From Euphorbia lathyris (taxonomy: Eukaryota; Streptophyta; Magnoliopsida; Malpighiales; Euphorbiaceae), in the NCBI RefSeq assembly GCF_963576675.1, contig NC_088915.1, positions 44,979,501 through 45,043,500 on the forward strand: DNA of 64,000 nucleotides. Reading direction: 5' to 3'. How positions within the stretch are numbered: the stretch's first letter is position 1; the number at the start of each line of letters is the position of its first letter. The position numbers and the translations under genes were made by a program. Shown in pieces: positions 58,637 through 64,000 of this stretch. The notes under the pieces are model-generated. The model did no database searches. It worked only from the letters and a program-made list of their open reading frames with translations, and had not been told where the DNA came from.

Positions 58637-59226
58637 TGATAAAAATAACTCTTTTCTTTTTTAAATAAATCTTAGAGATAACCTCATATTCATTTATTCG
58701 TTTCCTTCCCCCTCCCATAAATCATTCTTTTCATCCTTTATATATATAGTTGATAAGAATTAAAATAATAAAAATAAAATTGTACATGTGCAAATGTATT
58801 TAATTTGAATTAGACAAGTGTATTTACAAATCACTAAAACATGCTACCAATATTAAAGGTGTCATGTATGCATAAATCTTATGGACAAGTGTTTGTACAC
58901 ATGTCTTTTACTTGTTTTATATTTCAAAAAGTGTTTTACTATTTCTTTAAATAAATGCCACAAAATTCATTTTTTTAAATAAATAAACTATGACTTTCTA
59001 TCTTTTATCATACAAAATATTAATTCATAACTTTAAATCCTCATTATGTGTTCATGGATATTTAATAGTTAAGCTAGCCCATACATATTTTAAAAGAAAT
59101 CAGATTTTTATATACAAATGTATATATAAAACTCAAAGTTCTCCTAATTAATTATTTTCAAAACTTTCCAAGCTCTTAATTGTACATTAAGACATTTGAT
59201 TAAGGTTAATAATATTCTTAAAATTC
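58485..59226. other. Loop sequence of the large inverted repeat, left part
   Basis: AT-rich, with a TA microsatellite at 58584-58633. A short coding-like stretch next to the arm end (near 58485-58560, minus strand) is too short to assign. Confidence 0.5.
58584..58633. repeat. TA microsatellite
   Basis: A pure TA run of about 50 bp. Confidence 0.9.
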
Positions 59227-59234
59227 CTAATTAA

Positions 59235-59922
59235 ATTTTTTAAGTAAAGGTTGGGGCGCGAAGGCAGGCCGGACATCTCAACTAGATTGGCACCCCCGAC
59301 ACAGCCAACAACCCGAATATTATTAAAAAAAATAGAAGAGTTACAGATAGGAAGAAGAAAGAAACAAAAGCAAAAAGAAGGAAAGCCTAGAGAAAGCGAA
59401 TGTGCCCTACATTACATGAATCGTCAAACAAAAAATATTGACAAAAGTGTGGAGCCGTATCTCACCAGTGATTAGTAGTCGCCGATTGACCAAAGCAAGC
59501 AATCCGATCCGCTACCTGATTGCCTTCTCTGAATATGTGTGTGATTGTCCAGCTCATGTCACGTAATTTTGCTAAGCAATTGCACCATTCTCTCTTAATT
59601 CTCCACGGGACCTCCGTCCGTTTATTACGGAGAAGATGAACCGTATGGCTAGAGTCGGATTCAATCCAAAGATTTCTCCAATTTCTGTCCCACGCAATGT
59701 TAATTGCAAAGATAATCGCCTTGAGTTCAGCCACAAGTGCCGTCGCTTCCTGAATCGGAACCGCAAAGCTTCCTACCGCGACACCTCTGCTGTTTCGGAA
59801 GACTCCTCCTGCTCCGGCGTTCCCAGAATTACTAGCTGCACCATCCGTGTTTACCTTAAGCCACCCCTCCAACGGTGCCAGCCATCTGACAATTACGCAA
59901 TCCGGTTCAGGCGGTGCTCTTT
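59235..59922 (-). mobile_element. 5'-truncated LINE with RNase H and 3' UTR
   Basis: TSD ctaattaa is at 59227-59234 and 59923-59930. On the minus strand it enters within the RNase H region and ends with a LINE-type 3' UTR (GGGGGTGCCAATCTAGTTGA) and a short A tail. The same 3' motif occurs at 38520-38570. Confidence 0.85.
59462..59922 (-). pseudogene. LINE C-terminal RNase H domain (fragment)
   Basis: Open from the truncation point to a stop at 59462, about 150 codons, with no natural start. Catalytic-site motifs of plant LINE/reverse-transcriptase-like RNase H (RVT_3 family) are all visible: KVNTDGAASNSG, VAELKAIIFA, WIESDSSHTV and FREGNQVADRIA. It would degrade RNA in RNA/DNA hybrids as the end of a larger ORF2. 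No reverse transcriptase or endonuclease part is present, so it is a dead fragment, although this domain carries no internal stop. Confidence 0.88.
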
Positions 59923-59930
59923 CTAATTAA

Positions 59931-61179
59931 TTAAGACACCAAAAGATGGATTATATTTCATATAATTAGATGTATTATATTTCATCTAAGTATATTAAAA
60001 AAATTTGGACACGGATGTTACATTAACTATGCATTAAATTGGTGTGAGTCATTCATAAGAAAACATTAACGTTTCACTTAAAAAAAGGTTGATTTTATTT
60101 TTACTCCTTTGACAAATGACTTAGTCTTGGAAAAACATTTTTAAATTTATCTAACATTCTTAAGCTAAAACAAAGAATATCATTTTCCAAATAAGACAAA
60201 CTTAATTTTTAGTTTCGAATCCATGAAAAAACGACTGAAATTTCAACCTTTGCATTTATATTTCAAATCGATATTTTCCTTACTGTATATAACCATTTTA
60301 AGAGTGAGGGGTACTATTAATTGATGAACCCTTATATTTATGAAAAAATCTAAAATTAAAATATAGGTATTATTTATTTTGATTAATTAGTATTTTTTAT
60401 AGTATGCCTGATTTCTCGATTCGAGCCTCATCAAGCATCATTTAGGTGGATCGTGTCACATCCGTGTCTAAAAATTATTCGATATAGATTTTTTTAGTAT
60501 CAATTATACTATTAAATTTAATTTAATGTGTTTAAATTAAAAGTTTTGGATTAGTTTAAAAAAGTTATAAATAAAAAGGAATTTAATCGATAATTTCTCA
60601 ATTTTGTTGCAAGTTTATTTACGGTTTATCTATTTAAAATTTCCTATATTATAGTATGATTAAGTATTAATAAATATTTACTTGTTCATAAAAAAAATAT
60701 AATAATACTATATTATATTATTATATATATAATTTATATCCAATGATTAATTTAATAGATTGATAGTTGTTGATTTTTTTTATGATGATAAGAATTATAT
60801 AAAATAATAATAATAAATATTTTATCAAAAAAATAATAATAAATATAATAGAAAATATATTAGTATGACACATTATCTACTACATGTCAAGACCTTCAGT
60901 AATTTAAACTACACATGTCAATAATTTGTCTATATAAATAATATGTGTCACTCATTTGAATTCATGTATATATATCATTGTATATATCCAATTTGAAAGA
61001 AGAAGAAAAAAGGATAAAAATTCATATAAGATATATAAAGATAAAAAAAGAGAGGTTTTAGGAAAAACATATTTTTGGTTATCAACGAATCACATCGATG
61101 AACTTTCGGTGTTCGACGATGAACTTTCGGTGTTCGACGATGGCGGTGACCGACGATGACGTTTTGGAGCAGCTGTAAT
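59931..61179. other. Loop sequence of the large inverted repeat, right part
   Basis: AT-rich with no supported gene. A 21-bp unit (gatgaactttcggtgttcga) is repeated in tandem at 61098-61139 just before the right arm. Confidence 0.5.
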
Positions 61180-62636
61180 CGGATCACACCAATTAATTTT
61201 CGGTGACTGACGGTGACGTTTCGGTAACTATATTTTATATCTAAATTATTTTTAAAATGTTCTAATATGATTTTGAGTCAGTCTGACTCTAGTACTCGTC
61301 AAATATAAAATAGTGAATTATCAAGTCTATATTTTACTAATAAATATAGACAGTTGTTCATTAGATTTATTCAAGTCGGTATTTTAGCATCGTCACGAGT
61401 TTAAAAGTATAATCGGTCCGAGTTTAAAAGTATAATCAGTCTGAATTAACTATGTCGGTCTAAAATAACTATACCGGTTTGAGTTACACAATACTATTCC
61501 GGTGATAATCCGAAAATAATCCAATAAGAATATTTTAATTATTTTGAATTCTATCAATAAAATATTTTAAGCAACTTTAATAGTTAGAATTAAAATACCT
61601 TGAAATAAAAGGACTAATACTGATATTTATCAAGTAGAGTCGGTGTAAAGTCGAATATAAAATTTGTACCAAATTTTGAATATAAAATTAGTCCAAGTAA
61701 CTTATCCTAATATAACGAGTATAACTGAACATTCAGTCGAAATTAACGATATCAGTTTAAATGGTCAAAATTCGAATATTTATAGATTCAGACAATTATA
61801 ACGAACTTGAGGATAAAAATTAGTATGAATAGACTTACGATAATATAATGAGTCTAACGGTATATCCGGTCTAAAATAACGATACTCAGTTAGCGTTACG
61901 CGTTACAATTTCGGTAACAAAGATAAATGGTCTGATAAAAGTGTTTAGTTTAAAATTATTTATATAATATTTGACTTACTTTGAATACTTTGATTGAATT
62001 GTTTAAAATATTTATATACTTTTGATTTTGATTATTTGAAGAATAATTATTTATTATCGTGGTATTTTGAAAATTGGATCGAGAAAATGAATTTGAGTGT
62101 TTTATGCGAATTGTTTTTGGATTGGGAAAGTTGATCCGATTGTTGTTGTTATTATTTATGTGATTTGGATTGAAGTCCAATTATGATTTTTATATTATGA
62201 TATTTTGAAAGATAGATAAAACGGTTTTGTCCATCTAGGATTACTCGGGGTAGGGATAGTAGTTGTAAGACCATACCTAAGGGCGGTATGGCCAGAGTGC
62301 ACGGCTGGTAGTCTTAATGTTAGGCAATGCGAGATATGAATGAGATATCTCAATTATCGATATGATTGATGTTATGATAAGCTACACGGGTGGAATTCGA
62401 GGATGGACACACACAAATTCTGTATTACGTTTTGAAATGCTTAATGATTTGAATTATAATGTTTTACGTTTGATTGATTACGAGTCAGTTTGTTAACGCA
62501 CTTTATTTGCTTACGATTTGGTTTGTTAAAGCGATTTATTTGATTATGGTTTTGATATAAGGTTTTAAGTGTTTGGTTATGAGCTAGCTTGATGAAACGT
62601 TTATTTGATTTGATTCGTTTTGATAAAATGAGTTAA

Positions 62637-62638
<2 letters not shown>

Positions 62639-62679
<41 letters not shown>
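62639..62679. repeat. TA microsatellite
   Basis: A TA run of about 40 bp in the right arm, absent from the left arm at the matching place. Confidence 0.85.
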
Positions 62680-62683
<4 letters not shown>

Positions 62684-63017
62684 TATAGTAATAAAGTGAA
62701 GTATACATTTAAATAATTAACGTGTCAATAAGTTAAAAACGAGTTAATAAGTTAAAGAAAATTACTTAAGTTAAGAGAACTACCTCAAATAGGTAGAACT
62801 ACGTGGCTTTGATTCCCGGTTTAAAGATTAAAAGACGTTCGGGATACGTAGGAAGCTCGATAGAATTATCGAGTCCAAGCCAAATAATTAAATAAAATTT
62901 TAGGTAGTCCCAATAAATTTTTATCTAATAGAAAATCGGTTCGTCTTTTAGACTAATAGACGTTTGTTATCCTATCTTCCGTTCATACCCGATGCCGTTT
63001 AGGGTCGGGTGTGACAG

Positions 63018-63498
63018 ATCCTCTCCTAATTAATTAATATCTTTTACACTTATAAATTAGTTATGTAAATTAACTACTATCAAATTTGAATTTTGTTTTT
63101 CTAATTATTTTGAATTAAAAGATATATTTAAACCTAATGTATTATTTTGGAAATAAAGAACAAAATTATAAAAAAATTATAAATTTTTTTATTGTATTGT
63201 GGACAAGCCACTGCCTTCAAAGAGATTTTTCCGATAGATATATGTGCAATCTCAACCACCGTCGCTCCCTAAGGTGAACACATTGAGCATTAAACTCGTA
63301 CACCCGGGGTTAGGACCCTAGAATAAGAACTTGAAAATGCATAGTAAAATATACATAGTTTTTAGGAAGAAATTAATCAGAACGAAAATATTTTCTTTTC
63401 TACCCAAAATGAAAAAATTAGAAAATTATTTACAAGAAGGAAATTAAATGCATACTTTAAACTTCCTATGAATACGAAATTATTATTATTATTATAAA
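63018..63498. other. Sequence right of the large inverted repeat, no gene seen
   Basis: AT-rich, no supported reading frame. Confidence 0.5.
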
Positions 63499-63890
63499 TA
63501 GTCGAAAACCCGTGTGATGCACGGGATGTGAAACATTTATTTAATTTAGATAAATAAATAAATTAACATATTTACTTTTAAGTAATTTTATATCATGCTA
63601 TGGAAAATTATTATATTATGTATATTTGAAATTAATATATATTTTTATTGATAATTCAAATTAAATTAAATTAATTTTGAAAATAATTGATTTTTTTATA
63701 GAATTTTAATTAAAGGTGAATGATTTATTTATTTTTATAAAATTCAATTATTTATACTTTTTAGTAATTTTAATACATTTTCATATTTTTTAATGTGAAA
63801 CAATAATAATAAAATAGGAGATTAATTAAGAAATATATTAGAATATAATGAAAAAAAATTGAATTAAACTAAAATTAAAATTAAATATTA
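63499..63890 (-). mobile_element. Helitron-like 3' region with altered terminus
   Basis: A hairpin CCCGTG-TGATG-CACGGG lies next to an ATAG end where CTAG is expected. The following 370 bp resemble 38150-38500, so both come from one family. Confidence 0.5.
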
Positions 63891-64000
63891 TATTTACGAT
63901 ACGAAAGAATTACAATCTATGTTAAACAAAAATTGAATTAAACTACAATTAAAATTAAATATTATATCTACGATACAAAAGAATTACAATCTATGTTAAA
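63858..64000. repeat. Two tandem copies of a 74-bp unit at the window end
   Basis: attgaattaaact starts at 63858 and 63932, followed by matching sequence through gaattacaatctatgttaaa. The array may continue beyond the window. Confidence 0.9.

Larger units (their letters stand above)
56811..63017. mobile_element. Large inverted-repeat structure with arms of about 1.7-1.8 kb
   Basis: The left arm (56811-58484) and right arm (61180-63017) are reverse complements over most of their length, with many substitutions and small indels. Outer ends are CTGTCACACCCGACCC and its complement. Shared blocks include accataccTaagggcggtat and aagctacacgggtggaattc. No TSD was seen beside either end. It could be a foldback transposon or two opposed copies of one repeat (for example solo LTRs). 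No transposase was found in the loop. Confidence 0.7.

Noticed and set aside
58515..58718. A 67-codon minus-strand frame with Tyr-Ile repeats
   Set aside because: It is translation of a TA microsatellite.
1..64000. tRNA or rRNA genes and intact host protein genes
   Set aside because: No tRNA-like or rRNA-like sequence was recognised. tRNA-like matches are retrotransposon primer sites, and all long frames belong to mobile elements.

Overview
This window looks like repeat-rich nuclear DNA from a flowering plant, probably a eudicot. It is AT-rich and carries nested LTR retrotransposons, a Helitron, Mutator-like and Emigrant-like foldback elements and plant LINE fragments. I found no intact host gene, rRNA, tRNA or CRISPR array. 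Boundaries come from LTR ends, primer-binding sites and target-site duplications (TSDs) read directly from the sequence.

Layout. (1) 1-5348: a minus-strand Ty1/copia element (Copia-A), cut by the window edge. Its 5' LTR is at 3482-5348, its tRNA-iMet type primer site at 3469-3480, and a 539-codon gag-pol frame stays open to base 1. (2) 5349-12340: a plus-strand relative (Copia-B) without a 5' LTR in the window. It has a 1123-bp tandem duplication across reverse transcriptase and a 3' LTR at 10477-12340. (3) 12482-30700: a minus-strand Athila-like non-autonomous element (Ath-C, TSD aagac). A second one (Ath-B, 13414-22830, TSD gaagt/gaagc) sits inside its 3' LTR. Both keep a gag and a separate downstream ORF, and neither has pol. 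(4) 30706-34640: remnants, including a decayed minus-strand gypsy gag-protease-RT fragment. (5) 35116-37290: nested short inverted-repeat transposons. (6) 38883-48761: a complete plus-strand Tat-type Ty3/gypsy element (Tat-E) with two 466-bp LTRs and TSD attat. Its gag-pol is broken by stops, but a multi-exon antisense gene lies between pol and the 3' LTR. (7) 49728-54627: Helitron ends, including one with both termini (50059-54627) that carries exon-like sequence and a Mutator-like insertion. (8) 55462-56085: a duplicated exon-like unit. (9) 56811-63017: a large inverted repeat with arms of about 1.7-1.8 kb and a LINE RNase H fragment in its loop. (10) 63018-64000: AT-rich DNA with a Helitron-like 3' region.

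How the parts relate. Every recognisable coding region belongs to a mobile element. Copia-A, Copia-B and Tat-E supply or once supplied Gag, protease, RT, RNase H and integrase. The two Athila-like elements would need enzymes from elsewhere. The points most worth a second look are the spliced antisense gene of Tat-E, the family-specific GC-rich dyad or hairpin motifs in the LTRs and leaders of several unrelated elements, the aberrant LTR end of Ath-C, and the Helitron with captured exon-like sequence.
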